64,000 nt of DNA from Dastarcus helophoroides (GCA_028583605.1 CM053335.1:18335347-18399346), one strand, 5' to 3'. Numbered from the stretch's first letter, positions 12,230-24,992 are shown. Notes: a model not told the origin generated them from the letters alone. Translations and numbers: made by a program.

Positions 12230-15200
12230 ATTATACTGTACTATGCTATACTATGCTATGCTATGCTGTACTGTACACTGTATTGTACTGGACTGTACTA
12301 TATTGTACTGCATTGTACTATGCTGTACTGTACTACTGTACTACACTACACTATATTACATCATACTACACTATACTGCACTGCACTGCACTCTACTCTA
12401 CTCTACTCTACTCTGCTCTACTCTACTCTACTCTATTCTTACTCTACTCTACTCTTACTCTACTCTTACTCTACTCTTACTCTACTCTTACTCTAGTCTT
12501 ACTCTACTCTTACTCTACTCTTACTCTACACTTACTCTTACTCTACTTTTACTCTACTCTTATTCTACTCTTACTCTACTCTTACTCTACTCTTACTCTA
12601 CTCTTACTCTACTCTTACTCTTACTCTACTCTTACTCTACTCTTACTCTACTCTTACTCTTACTCTTACTCTTACTCTTACTCTACTCTTACTCTTACTC
12701 TTACTCTACTCTTACTCTACTCTTACTCTACTCTTACTCTACTCTTACTCTACTCTTACTCTACTCTTCTACTCTACTCTACTCTTCTACTCTACTCTTC
12801 TACTCTACTCTACTCTTCTACTCTACTCTTCCACTCTACTCTTCTACTCTACTCTTCTACTCTACTCTTCTACTCTACTCTTCTACTCTACTCTTCTACT
12901 CTACTCTTCTACTCTACTCTTCTACTCTACTCTCTCTTCTACTCTTACTTCTCTACCCTCTATTTACTCTACTCTTACTCTACTCTTACTCTACTCTACT
13001 CTCTCTACTCTCTCTACTCTACTCTACTCTTACTTTACTTTACTACTACTCTTACTCTACTCTTACTCTACTCTATCTACTCTACTTCTACTTCTCTACT
13101 CTTACTCTACTCTTACTCTACTCTTACTCTTACTCTTACTCTTACTCTACTCTTACTCTACTCTTACTCTACTCTTACTCTACTCTTACTCTACTCTTAC
13201 TCTACTCTTACTCTACTCTACTCTATCTTACTCTCTCTACCCTCTCTTACTCTCTCTACTCTCTCTACTCTCTCTACTCTATTCTCTACCTCTCTACTCT
13301 ACTCTACTCTACTTACTCTACTCTTACTCTACTCTTACACTATCTACTCTACTCTTACTCTCTCTACTCTCTCTACTCGCTCTACTCTTCTCTAGCTCTA
13401 CTCTCTCTACTCTCTCTACTTCTCTCCCTCTCTACTTTACTCTACTCTTACTCTGCTCTACTCTGCTCTACTCTTACTCTACTCTTACTCTACTCTTACT
13501 CTATTCTTACTCTACTCTTACTCTAATCTTTCTTTACTCTTACTCTACTCTTACTCTACTCTTACTCTACTCTTACTCTACTCTTACTCTACTCTTACTC
13601 TACTCTTACTCTACTCTTACTCTATTCTTACTCTACTCTTACTCTAATCTTTCTTTACTCTTACTCAATTCTTACTCTACTCTTACTCTACTCTTACTCT
13701 ACTCTTACTCTACTCTTACTCTACTCTTACTCTACTCTTACTCTACTCCTACTCTACTCTTACTCTGCTCTACCCTGCTCTACTCTGCTCTACTCTGCTC
13801 TACTCTGCTCTACTCTGTTCTACCCTGCTCTACTTTACTCTACTCTTACTCTACTCTTACTCTACTCTTACCCTACTCTTACTCTACTCTTACTCTGCTC
13901 TACTCTGCTCTACTCGGCTCTACTCTGCTCTACTATGCTCTACTCTGCTCTACTCTGCTCTACTCTGCTCTACCCTGCTCTACTTTACTCTACTCTTACT
14001 CTGCTCTACTCTGCTCTACTCTTACTCTACTCTTACTCTACTCTTACTCTATTCTTACTCTACTCTTACTCTAATATTTCTTTACTCTTACTCTACTCTT
14101 ACTCTACTCTTACTCTACTCTTACTCTACTCTTACTCTACTCTTACTCTACTCTTACTCTACTCCTACTCTACTCTTACTCTGCTCTACCCTGCTCTACT
14201 CTGCTCTACTCTGCTCTACTCTGCTCTACTCTGCTCTACTATGTTCTACCCTGCTCTACTTTACTCTACTCTTACTCTACTCTTACTCTGCTCTACTCTG
14301 CTATACTCTGCTCTACTATGCTCTACTCTGCTCTACTCTGCTCTACTCTGCTCTACTCTGCTCTACCCTGCTCTACTTTACTCTACTCTTACTCTACTCT
14401 TCTACTCTACTCTTCCACTCTACTCTTCTACTCTACTCTTCTACTCTACTCTTCTACTCTACTCTTCTACTCTACTCTTCTACTCTACTCTTCTATTCTA
14501 CTCTTCTACTCTACTCTTCTACTGTACTCTTACTCTACTCTTACTCTACTCTTACTCTACTCTTACTCTACTCTTACTCTTCTCTTACTCTACTCTTACT
14601 CTCCTCTTACTCTGCTCTACTCTGCTCTACTCTGCTCTACCCTGCTCTACTTTACTCTACTCTTACTCTACTCTTACTCTACTCTTACTCTACTCTTACT
14701 CTGCTCTACTCTGCTCTACTCTTACTCTACTCTTACTTTACTCTTACTTTACTCTTACTCTACTCTTACTCTACTCTTACTCTACTCTTACTCTACTCTT
14801 ACTCTATTCTTACTCTACTCTTACTCTAATCTTTCTTTACTCTTACTCTACTCTTACTCTACTCTTACTCTACTCTTACTCTACTCTTACTCTACTCCTA
14901 CTCTACTTTTACTCTGCTCTACCCTGCTCTACTCTGCTCTACTCTGTTCTACCCTGCTCTACTTTACTCTACTCTTACTCTTACTCTACTCTTACCCTAC
15001 TCTTACTCTACTCTTACTCTGCTCTACTCTGCTCTACTCTGCTCTTACTCTACTCCTACTCTACTCTTACTCTGCTCTACTATGCTCTACTCTGCTCTAC
15101 TCTGCTCTACTTTACTCTACTCTTACTCTACTCTTCCTCTACTCTTACTATACTCTTACTCTACTCTTACTCTACTCTTACTCTACTCTTACTCTACTCT

Positions 15201-15392
15201 TACTCTACTCTTACTCTACTCTTACTCTATTCTTACTCTACTCTTACTCTACTCTTACTCTACTCTTACTCTACTCTTACTCTACTCTTACTCTACTCTT
15301 ACTCTACTCTTACTCCACTCCACTCCACTCCACTCCACTCCACTCCACTCCACTCCACCCCACTCCACTCCACTCCACTCTACTCTACTCTA
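12230..15392. repeat. ACTCT-type pyrimidine-rich array with higher-order structure
   Basis: About 3.1 kb of tandem short words. It begins with TACTATGC/TACTGTAC variants (12230-12385) and becomes an 11-mer TACTCTACTCT with CTTACTCTA and TTCTACTC variants. Longer blocks recur, such as ATTCTTACTCTACTC leading to a TTTCTTTACTC motif near 13501, 13621, 14048 and 14808. TGCTCTAC-rich blocks recur near 13765, 14180, 14600, 14910 and 15075. The right end is a CCACT pentamer run (15313-15378). Long plus-strand ORFs here are artefacts of stop-free words. Confidence 0.96.
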
Positions 15393-15399
15393 CTCTAGT

Positions 15400-16090
15400 C
15401 TAAGTTTACTAGAAGTTGAAAGTTTCCGCGCTGGTGAAACGACTCATGCAAGTGAGCATTTTCCAAGAATTTCAGCAGTGTCGGTAAATCGAATATTCGG
15501 GAATGTGTTGTTGCATATAAATATATGAACTCCCCCTAGTGGAATTCATTAATAAATTTGTTGAAACACGAATGAGTTTCTCTGCTAATTTAAGGGTCAG
15601 AATCCACGATTAATTTTTATTGAATCGGTGACGCGTTACGATAGTTTTTGGTTAAAATCGGTGCAGCTTTCGAGTTGAATTGATCTGAAATCAGTACCAA
15701 AGTTATTCCTAGAGATGCAAAACGAAGTTAACCACGTGATTACTTAATTGTGTGGCTGCGTTGAATACATTAAACGCAGTTATTATTATAGTACACTCAT
15801 CCGCGAACATATTTCCCAATTCAATCAAAGGCACGTTGCTTATTACCAAATAATGAATCGATTTACACAAATTTCTCTCTGTAACAACATATTCAATATC
15901 AGAATTAGTAAATATTCGATATCAAAATTACTAAAGGACGAAATCAAACGGAATTTTAACTACAAATAGAACAAACAATAAGAAACACCCTTCAGTTATT
16001 TACTCATGTAAGTTATGAAATGTTCCAGTTATTGATAATGAAGGTTCAAATAAAAAACCGAGTGTGCTGCGATTGTCGTTAAAAGAAATT
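15400..16090. other. Unique AT-rich DNA, no gene seen
   Basis: Unique-looking sequence between the pyrimidine array and the head-motif copy at 16096. No exon is supported. Confidence 0.4.
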
Positions 16091-16095
16091 TGAAG

Positions 16096-16133
16096 AATGC
16101 CGGCTGAAGTGAAAACTTAGAACTAGGAAATAA
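16096..16133 (+). repeat. Dispersed head motif, copy 2
   Basis: Reads TGCCGGCTGAAGTGAAAACT then a short A-rich tail with AGGAAATAA. It is a diverged member of the family described at 6770. Confidence 0.55.
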
Positions 16134-16189
16134 GGATGGTTTTTTTTAAACATTCAAATTAATTTCACAAATTGTATGTCGCAATGCGT

Positions 16190-16240
16190 ATGACGATGGC
16201 GACGAGTGGTAGATCGCGGGTTCAAACCCCGCTGCCACAT
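16190..16240 (+). repeat. tRNA-derived relic (T-arm and acceptor-like stem)
   Basis: A perfect T-arm is visible: stem GCGGG (16216-16220), canonical loop TTCAAAC, stem CCCGC (16228-16232). It is enclosed by GTGGTA (16206-16211) pairing with TGCCAC (16233-16238), so the segment folds like a tRNA minihelix lacking D and anticodon arms. An A-box-like TGGCGACGAGTGG lies just upstream, too close for a normal tRNA promoter. Most likely a truncated tRNA-derived SINE head or tRNA pseudogene rather than a functional tRNA. Confidence 0.45.
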
Positions 16241-18340
16241 TGTCAAATTCGAAATTTTCAAAAAAAAGGTCGAAATTTTCAAAAAAGTCGAAATTGTCAT
16301 ACAAAAGTCGACTTTTTCAAACAAAAGTCAAATTTATATAAAAGTCGAAACTTCGAAACTCGAAAAGAAAAGGTCGTAATACACAGAAAAATAACTCTTA
16401 AAACTTCTGAAAAATAAAACGAGAGCTACTTTGAATTTTCAAATCGCAAAATGAAGATTCAGATTGAAGTTCTCAATTCGATATTGAAATGAATTTCCTC
16501 GAAATTTCGACTTTAGACGGAGAAATTTTTAAAAAACCAGGAATTTTAGGCATAAACTTGAATTTTTGAAAAATTGAAAGATTGAAAAATCCTGCTTTTT
16601 AAAAAGAAGTCTTTGTAAAGATATTTTAAGAAAAAATATATAAATTTCGCGTTTTCCTTAATATCTCGATATTTTTTTAGAATTCTCAATTTTAATTGCA
16701 AAATTTCTGTTCCAAACTTGGGGAAAATGTCGAAGCTTCAATTTTAAATTCGAAATTTCCCATTTCTCTCAAAATTTCGCATCATTCCTGATCTATAATT
16801 TAAATAGTGATGTCAGTTTTAGTTTAATGGAACGAAGATTATGTAATAGAATTTTTGACTGATGTCGTCCGCCCTCGCAAATATTTTTCAGGTCCGCGAT
16901 CGCATTGACAGCACATCGACCGGAATATATTCAAATATTTCCACCTAAGAATTCTTTTTACTAGGCGGGGTAAACGAAAAACCCCCAAAGAAAACGATGA
17001 CAGGGGTAACACGTTAGAGGATAATAATTTTACATCTTCGTCAAATATCGAAGGATAACTTGTTGCACACGGCGTCCTTTTGTGTAGTGTAGCATTTTAC
17101 TACAGTTCTTGTCGTACACCCACAAAGGACGCCGACAGTGCGCATCGTTGGCGTATAAAAGGGATGAATGGACCATCCACTACCATAACTGACGCGAATT
17201 CCTGCGAGTTGTTCTCGCATCGTATCTCTGCTGCAACGTGTTCTATCGCGTGTGCCGCCCTGATCACCTTCCCATTACCAACGGTTTAGTTAAAAGTAAG
17301 CAATTTGGATGTTTGCATGCAAGAAGGCCATTTAGGGGCTCAATAGTTACGAACTGTGAAAAGATTTTTTTTCTTTTTTTTGTGTCACCTGAAAAGTTAC
17401 AACTTGCTCACTTAAATTACTACTATTTTTACAGAACCTGTTACTTAATTTATTATGCTTTTTTTGTTTGATCAAAAAGTTTGAAACACAAAATTGGAAA
17501 ACGAGGAAATTTCGAAATGTATAAAAAAATGTAGAAAGATATTGTATATTAAGAGTTTGTTTTTTTTAATCTTCACTTATTCAGATTTTCAAATTTTAAC
17601 TCGCAATTGTTATTTTGCTAATTTTAATATTAGAGGTGTCGTCATTAAATCCAAATTGCAGAAAGCAAATTTAAATTTTGAGAAAAATATGAAAAATTCA
17701 GGTTTTAAATGTATCAAACTCGAAAGTTCGAGAAGAAACAAAATATCTAAAAAAAAGTCTCCATTTATTTATAAACTTTTCAGTTTTTGTACAAAAATTT
17801 CAATTTTTTTCTGACTCAAGTTTAAAGTATACGAATTTGTATCGTTTTCAGGTAAAACTCAAAATTTCAGATTAAACTTCAAAATATTTAACCCATTTCT
17901 TAAAATCGTTGACATTAAAGTCGAAATTTCAAGAAGTCGAAATCCGAAATTTTGTAAAAAATTAGAAATCTCGATAAAAAAGTCAAAACAGTTTTAAAGA
18001 AATTTTCTGTTTATTTTGAAAGACTTCGAGAAAAACTGCTTCGATTTCTTTTTTTCAAAATTTCGACTCTAAGAAAGTCAAGTTTAAAGTTGCAATTTTA
18101 TTTGTTAATTTTAAAGCCGAAAACTTCGATTTTTGAAATCAAAATTTCTAGCAAAAATAAACGGAAATTACAAAACACTAAAAATTACCACAAATCCCCA
18201 CTGTTTTTCTCACAATTGTATTGTCTCAAAATTGCAACTATAAAATCAAAAATTTACAATCAAATCCAAAGAAAAATGCTAGAATTCAGACAACATGAAC
18301 TTTGAAAAATTAACTTTAGATTTAAAATATTATCTTTAAG
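16241..18340. repeat. TCGAAATTT/TTCAAAAA low-complexity region
   Basis: Two kilobases with irregular recurrence of GTCGAAATTT, TTTCAAAAAA and GAAAAATT words. It is broken by a more complex segment at about 16850-17300 that holds the promoter candidate. The same words dominate 25.4-26.2 kb (mainly reverse), 42.4-44.05 kb and 46.8-50.0 kb. No gene is supported by these words; ORFs are accidental. Confidence 0.6.
17068..17295 (+). promoter_or_regulatory. Candidate TATA promoter with upstream dyad and 5' noncoding exon
   Basis: TATAAAAGG lies at 17154-17162 in a segment with more CpG than its neighbours. Upstream, GGCGTCCTTTTGTG (from 17068) and CACAAAGGACGCC (17121-17133) form an inverted repeat with one extra base. 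About 30 bp after the TATA, a GC-richer stretch without ATG runs to a good splice donor (AAAA|GTAAGC, exon end 17295), as expected for a 5' UTR exon. The next plus-strand gene is RFLamide, whose start exon is preceded by a splice acceptor. A link across 14 kb is possible but unproven. Confidence 0.4.
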
Positions 18341-18341
18341 G

Positions 18342-18475
18342 TTATAATTTCGAAATTAAGTTAAAATGCAGAAATTAACTTAAAATGCAGAGATTAAGTT
18401 AAAAAGCAGATTAAGTTAAAATGCAGAGATTAAGTTAAAAAGCAGAGATTAAGTTAAAATGCAGAGAATAAATCA
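18342..18475. repeat. Short tandem repeat, 18-19 bp unit
   Basis: About seven copies of TTAAGTTAAAATGCAGAGA with small deletions. No coding role is apparent. Confidence 0.8.
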
Positions 18476-18479
18476 AAGA

Positions 18480-19735
18480 AGCTGCGGAATTTCTAAAAAA
18501 AAAATGTTTCTCGGTTTATTTTAAATCGAAATTTGAAAATTATCTCGAAACTTCTAGAAGAAATGTCTACAAAAAAATACCGGCATCTTTCCTGCTCGGC
18601 CTTTGTACAAATTTTGCTATTAAACACTTGGCTTATTTTGCTGTAAACTTGCATATGAATTATCTTTTTTAAAATCATTATTTTTATAATATTCATCACA
18701 CTTGCATTAAAATACTGTGCTGTCATCTAGTTCTGTACTGTGTTCAAAATTTTAAGTTTCTAGCTCATCGGGAAGTTAGTTTAAAATCGATCGCAAGATT
18801 TATACGGAACACGAAAGCGTCTATGTAAATGGAATAGACGCAAACGAGTCTATGTAACTGGACAGACACGGAAGCGCCTATGTAACTGGACAGACGCACC
18901 CAGACAGATAAAAAAATTTAAACGCTGATTCGTTAATAATGTTAACATTAGAGCATGTTGGTGACGCGACAGTAGCGTGACGGTGACGCAACATTTATCA
19001 CAGATGCTTCAATATGAGTACAGAAGTCTTCGCTTCAAAAAATTTAAATGATAATAAATAAAACCTTAAACAAAGAAAAATAGAAGATAAAAACCATCGC
19101 TCAAATATTTAATTTCAGTGCCGTCTACAATTATTACAACCCGAACGATTTGCTTCATAAAGTAAGCAAGTAATAATTCAGACGATAATTAAAGTAAATT
19201 ATGTAAACCAAATTTGTACTTCTAAGGCTTCACCACGTTCGCTTGTCGAAACATTTTGCCTACATATACGAATGTGCCGCTTATTAAACGCGCACCGTCA
19301 AACGACATACAATATTTTGTAAATACATCGTTTTGCTTCGCCCAGATAGAATATTCCCTTAAGGGTAAAGTGGATAGATTGACGTTATCTAAACAGTATC
19401 CTGAAAATTATCTTGTGGGTGTTGAAGTGCTCGGCAAGCAGCTAAATTGTTTCTGAATCTATAAATACCGCGATGCACGACGTCGGTTTCTTCGCACAAC
19501 AAACGCCCCACCTGAAGACGTTACGATACAACATTGCGAACATCCACTGGGATGGTTCTCCGTTGCGATTTCTTTTCATAAAAGAAATCGTTTCAGTTTT
19601 CTTTTATAAATAAATAGAAATAAATAAAAGAAAAATTATTAACGTTAATTTGTTGCCATCGAGTTGTAAAAGGGTGGTTTCCATCGAGTTGTGGAAGAGT
19701 TGTTGCCATAGAGCAGCATTTAACAAACTTTCGAC
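18480..19735. other. Unique AT-rich DNA with fragments of dispersed repeats
   Basis: Near 18815-18900 there are three short repeats of a GTCTATGTAACTGGA type. At 18955-18995 a few 22-mer-like units (GTGACGCGACAGTAGCGTGA) occur. A TATAAATA at 19461 is followed by a 46-codon ORF starting ATGCACGACGTC and then a GATTTCTTTT/AAAAGAAATC hairpin near 19568; this is too short and isolated to call a gene. Confidence 0.4.
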
Positions 19736-19737
19736 AT

Positions 19738-22700
19738 TATGTGTACCCTTTCCATAATTTTTCATGACGCTGAGTACTCCTCGTCAATACATCCTAACTA
19801 ATATATAAATAAAGAAGTGTGTTTGTCTATCTGTTGTTTCTCTGCTGAACGTATCAACGAATTTGAACAAAACATCATTCTGTAATCTGCACCAACTCTT
19901 TAAACTTGTGCAGGCTAATGAATTTAGTTTTGTTATCCTAACTAATATATAAAGTAGGAAGTGCGTTTACCTTCTAAACATATCGACGAATTTGAACGAA
20001 ACATCGTTCTGTAATGTGCACGAACTCTGTAAAACTGTGGCAGATGATTAAGTTAATTTTGTTATCCTAACTAATACATAAATGCGAAAGCGTGTTTGTG
20101 TGTCTGTTTCTCTGCTAACACTTCAAAGAATTTAAACAAAACATCAATCTACAATCTGCATGAACTCTTTAAAGCTATGCAAGCTGATTAAGTTAGTTTT
20201 GTTATCCTAACTAATAGTTAGGATAACAAAACTGTGTTTGTGTGTTTGTTCGCTGAACGTATCAAGAAATTTGGACAAAAGATCATTCTGCAATCGGTAC
20301 GAACTCTTTAAAACTGTGCAAATTGATTAAGTCAGTTTTGTTATCCCAACTAATACATAAATGAGGAAGTATCTTTGTCTGCTGAACGTATCAACGAATT
20401 TGAACAAAACATCATTGAGTAATCTGCACGAACTCTGTAAAGCTATGCAAACTCATTAAGTTACTTTTGTTATCCTAACTAATACATAAATAAGGAAGTG
20501 TGTTTGTTGAACACATCAACGAATTTGAACAAAACATCATTCTGAAATCTGCACTGTTATCTTAACTAATATATAAATGAGAACGTGTGTTTGTTTGTCT
20601 GTTTGTCTACCGAACGTATCAACGAATTTGAACAAAACATCATTCTGCAATCTAAACCAACTCTTTAAAGTTGTGCAGGCTGATGAATTTAGTTTTGTTA
20701 TCCTAACTAATATATAAATGAAAAAGTGTGTTTGTTTGTTCGCTGAACGTATCAAGAAATTTTGACAAAAGATCATTCTGCAATCTGCACGAACTCTTTA
20801 AAACTGTGCAAACTGATTAAGTCAGTTTTGTTATCCTAATTCATACATAAATGAGGAAGTATGTTTGTCTGCTGAACGTATCAACGGATTTGAACAAAAC
20901 ATCATTGTGTAATCTGCACGAACTCTGTAAAGCTATGCAAACTCATTAAGTTACTTTTGTTATCCTATCTAATACATAAATAAGGAAGTGTATTTGTTGA
21001 ACATATTAACGAATTTGAACAAAACATCATTCTGAAATCTGCACGAATTCTTTAATGCTCTACATGTTGAGTAAGTGAATTTTGTTATCTTAACTAATAT
21101 ATAAATGAGAACGTGTGTTTGTCTGTCTGTTTGTCTACTGAATGTATCAACGAATTTGAACAAAACATCATTCTGCAATCTGCACCAACTCTTTAAAGTT
21201 GTGCAAGCTGATGACTATGATGATCCTAACTAATATATAAATAAAAAAGTGTACTTGTGTGTTTGTTTGTTCACTGAACGTGTCAAGAAATTTGAACAAA
21301 AGATCATTCTGCAGTCTGCACTAACTCTTTAAAGCTGTGCAAGCTGATTAAGTTAATGTTATTATCCTAACTAATATATAAATGAGTAAGTGTGTTTGTC
21401 TGTCTACTGGACGTATCGACGAATTTGAACAAAATATCATTTTACAATCTACACGAACTCTTTAAAGCTAGACAATCTGACTAATTAATATATAAAGTGG
21501 AAAATGTGTTTGCTTGTTAAACATATCAACGGCTTTGAACAAAACATCATTCTGTAATCTTCAAGAACTCTATAAAGCTATGCAAGCTGATTAGGTTACT
21601 TTTAATATTCTAACTAATACATAAATAAGAAAGTGTGTTTGTTAAAACATATCAACGAATTTGAACAAAACATCATTCTGAAATCTGCACGAACTCTTTA
21701 AAGTTGTACATGTTAGGTAAGTGAATTCTATTATCTTAACTAATATATAAATGGGGACGTGTGTGTGTGTCTGTCTTGTTGTCTGCCGAACGTACCAACG
21801 AATTTGAACAAAACATCATTCTGCAATCTGCACTAACTCTTTAAAGTTGTGCAGGCTGATGAATTTAGTTTTATTAGCCTAACTAATATATAAGTGAAAA
21901 AGTGTGTTTGTTTGTTCGCTGAACGTATCAAGAAATTTGAACAAAAGATCATTCTGCAATCGGCACGAACTCTTTAAAACTGTGCAAACTGATTAAGTCA
22001 GTTTTGTTATCCTAACTAATACATAAATGAGGAAGTATGTTTGTCTGCTGAACGTATCAATGAATTTGAACAAAACATCATTATGTAATCTGCACGAACT
22101 CTGTAAAGCTAGGTAAGCTCATTAAGTTACTTTTGTCATCATCCTAACTAATACATAAATAAGAAAGTGTGTTTGTTAAACATATCAACGAATTTGAACA
22201 AAACATCCTTCTGAAATCTGCACGAACTCTTTAAAGCTGTACATGTTGAGTAAGTGAATGTTGTTATCTTAAATAATATATAAATGAGAACGTGTGTTTG
22301 TCTGTTTGTCTGCCGAACGTATCAACGAATTTGAACAAAACATCATTCTGCAATCTGCACCAACTCTTTAAACTTGTGCAAGCTGATGGCTATGATGATC
22401 CTAACTAATATATAAATGAAAAAGTGTGCTTGTGTGTTTGTTTGTTCGTTGAACGTGTCAAGAAATTTGAACAGAAGATCATTCTGCAATCTGCACTAAC
22501 TCTTTAAAGCTGGGCAAGCTGACCAAATTAGTTTCGTTTTCCTAATTAATATATAAAGTGGAAAATGTGTTTGCCTGTTAAACACATCAACGAATTTAAA
22601 CAAAATATCATTCTGTAATTTGCAAGAACTCTATAAAGCTATGCAAGTCGATTAGGTTACCTTTGATATCCTAACTAATACATAAATAAGGAAGTGTGTT

Positions 22701-23735
22701 TGTTGAAACATATCAACAAATTTGAACAAAACATCATTCTGAAATCTGCACGAACTGTTTAAAGCTGTACATGTTAAGTAAGTGAATTCTGTTATCTTAA
22801 CTAATATATAAATGAGGACGTGTGTTTGTCTGTCTTGTTGTCTGCCGAACGTACCAACGAATTTGAACAAAACATCATTCTGGAATCTGCACGAACTCTT
22901 TAAAGCTGTACATGTTGAGTAAGTGAATTTTGTTATCTTAACTAATATATAAATGAGGACGTGTGTTTGTTTGTCTGTTTGTCTACAGAACGTATCAACG
23001 AATTTGAACAAAACATCATTCTGCAATCTGCACTAACTCTTTAAAGTTGTGCAAGCTGATGAATTTAGTTTTGTTATCTTAATATATAAATGAAAAAGTG
23101 TGTTTATGTGTTCGCTGAACGTATCAAGAAATTTGAACAAAAGATCATTCTACAATCTGCACTAACTCCTTAAAGCTGTGCAAGATGATTAAGTTATTTT
23201 TATTATCCTAATATATAAATGCGGAAGTGCGTTTTGTCTGTCTGCCTGCTGAACGTATCAACGAATTCGAACAAAATATAATTCTACAATCTACACGAAC
23301 TCTTTAAACCTGTGCAAGCTGACCAAGTTAGTTACGTTTTCCTAATTAATATATAAAAGGGAAAATGTGTTTGCCTGCTAAACATATCAACGAATTTGAA
23401 CAAAACGTCATTCTGTAATCTGCAAGAACTCTATAAAGCTATGCAAGCTGATTAGGTTACTTTTGATATCCTAACTAATACATAAATAAGGAAGTGTATT
23501 TGTTGAAACATATCAACGAATTTGAACAAAACATCATTCTGAAATCTGCACGAACTCTTTAAGCTGTACATGTTAAGTAAGAGCATTTTGTTACCTTAAC
23601 TAATATATAAATGAGGACGTGTGTTTGTTTGTTTTGTTGTCTGCCGAACGTATCAACAAATTTGAACAAAACATCATTCTGTAATCTGCACGAACTCTTC
23701 AAAGTTGTGCAAGCTGATTAAATTAGTTTGTAAAC
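19738..23735. repeat. Tandem array of a Helitron-like monomer, about 135 bp unit
   Basis: Roughly 29 units, each starting near CTAACTAATATATAAATG and continuing AAGTGTGTTTGT, a GAACGTATCAACGAATTTGA block, AACATCATTCTGCAATCTGC, ACGAACTCTTTAAAGCTGTG and GTTTTGTTATC. The TATATAAATGCGAAAGTGTG-TTTG head resembles the starts of Helitron-derived nonautonomous repeats common in insects (for example Lep1 in Lepidoptera). A left flank (19738-19800) also occurs beside a single monomer at 50985-51175 in the opposite orientation. Minus-strand ORFs of about 70-120 codons repeat with the unit and are not genes. Confidence 0.85.
20195..20233. repeat. 39-bp perfect palindrome inside the monomer array
   Basis: Arms AGTTTTGTTATCCTAACTA and its exact reverse complement are separated by one A. 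This is a monomer junction followed immediately by the same junction in inverted orientation, the only such case seen in the array. Confidence 0.9.
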
Positions 23736-24535
23736 CAAACAAGTTTTAACTTTAAGTCGTCTGAATTCGCTCGTTGAAGCGTTATGAAGTATTATTACTC
23801 ATCAGAAATACTACGTCATTTAAAGAGGCTCCATACACGTTACGATTACGTAAATTAATAACCAATTCCAAATTACAGTTTGTTATTTGGACCGCGTAAT
23901 GTCATAAACATTTTTGGTAATTGCAAATCCTTCGCACATCCAAGACATATCGGAGTAGGTGGTAGTAAATGAGTGGGTATTGAGTCGATCTGGAGTAGTT
24001 ATTGTCTTCTAATAAAACGCAGCACTTTTCGTGATCCATCAGATTTTTCCACCTTCACGTCGTTTCATTTGTAGAAAGTTCCAAAAAGATGTTATCGAAG
24101 GGGCAAAATAACTTTCTTTTGTTAGGCTTCCGAATTGTTTAATTATTCTTCGATAACAAAGGACACAGACAAAGGCATCCACTAAAACTCTGCTTGTCAC
24201 AAATATGTTGCTTTTCTTTCGGTGTGTAGTAGTCTCTGGTATAGATGCTGCAGTGGTTATATCATAGTCAGTATTTTCTAACAAAACGAACTATTTCTGA
24301 GAAATGTTTCCAAATAAATGTTTACTTACACATAACGAGTTACTTATTGGGAAATTTCTCGTAAAAGTTCGAACTCACACCCTACATGTAAATTCGGCCA
24401 AGAAATTCTATAACAAACTAGAGGGAAAAGTTTCGGATTTTAAAGATAAATTTATTCACGTATGTAGGTGCATCTCACAATCACTCGAGTCGACTAACAT
24501 GATAAACAAATAACTAAAAATTATAAACAAACAAC
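23736..24535. other. Unique AT-rich DNA, no gene supported
   Basis: An 81-codon minus-strand ORF at 24039-24284 has no recognisable motif, no flanking splice signals of note and no neighbours. It could be a transposase fragment but nothing shows this. Confidence 0.35.
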
Positions 24536-24539
24536 GAAT

Positions 24540-24992
24540 CTACGTAATTTACGGGACAAAATCTATCTGATAGGGTACTTTTAAATCTTGAATAGGAACC
24601 TTTAATTTTCGACCATAGAACATTTGAAAATTTCGAGGCTTGTATCTCGCGAACGGATAGCGGTAGCTCACTTTGGTTTTCAAATACGTAATATCCATCC
24701 CGAAAACTCTATGAAAATGCTATAAACTCATTTTCGAAAAATACAAATTTTTCTAAGTTTTGTACCAAGGGTCCCCCCTTTGAACTTTTTTCGTAACTTT
24801 AAACTCTCATATCTTCCAAACCAAAAGTCACAGTTCAATTTGGTTTTCAAATTCGTAATCTACGGAACAAAATCTATCTGATAAGGGTACTTATATATCC
24901 CGAATAAGAACTTTTAATTTTAGACCATAGAACATTTGAAAATTTCGAAACTTTCGAGGCTTGTATCTCGATGGTTTCAGGGGAGAAGATAT
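24540..24992. repeat. Dispersed repeat with internal 309-bp tandem duplication
   Basis: The phrase ACAAAATCTATCTGATA, then GACCATAGAACATTTGAAAA and GAGGCTTGTATCTCG, occurs at 24553-24655 and again at 24862-24970. The stretch between matches 10656-10843. The right edge is the insertion point of LTR copy C. Confidence 0.7.

Noticed and set aside
12167..15528. Long Leu/Ser/Tyr/Thr ORFs on the plus strand
   Set aside because: They follow from the stop-free ACTCT words and occur in more than one frame.
20537..23026. Repeated minus-strand ORFs of 69-124 codons in the monomer array
   Set aside because: They repeat with the 135-bp unit and end at random unit mutations; no conserved start or domain.
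24039..24284. 81-codon minus ORF, possible transposase fragment
   Set aside because: No catalytic motif or inverted ends were visible.
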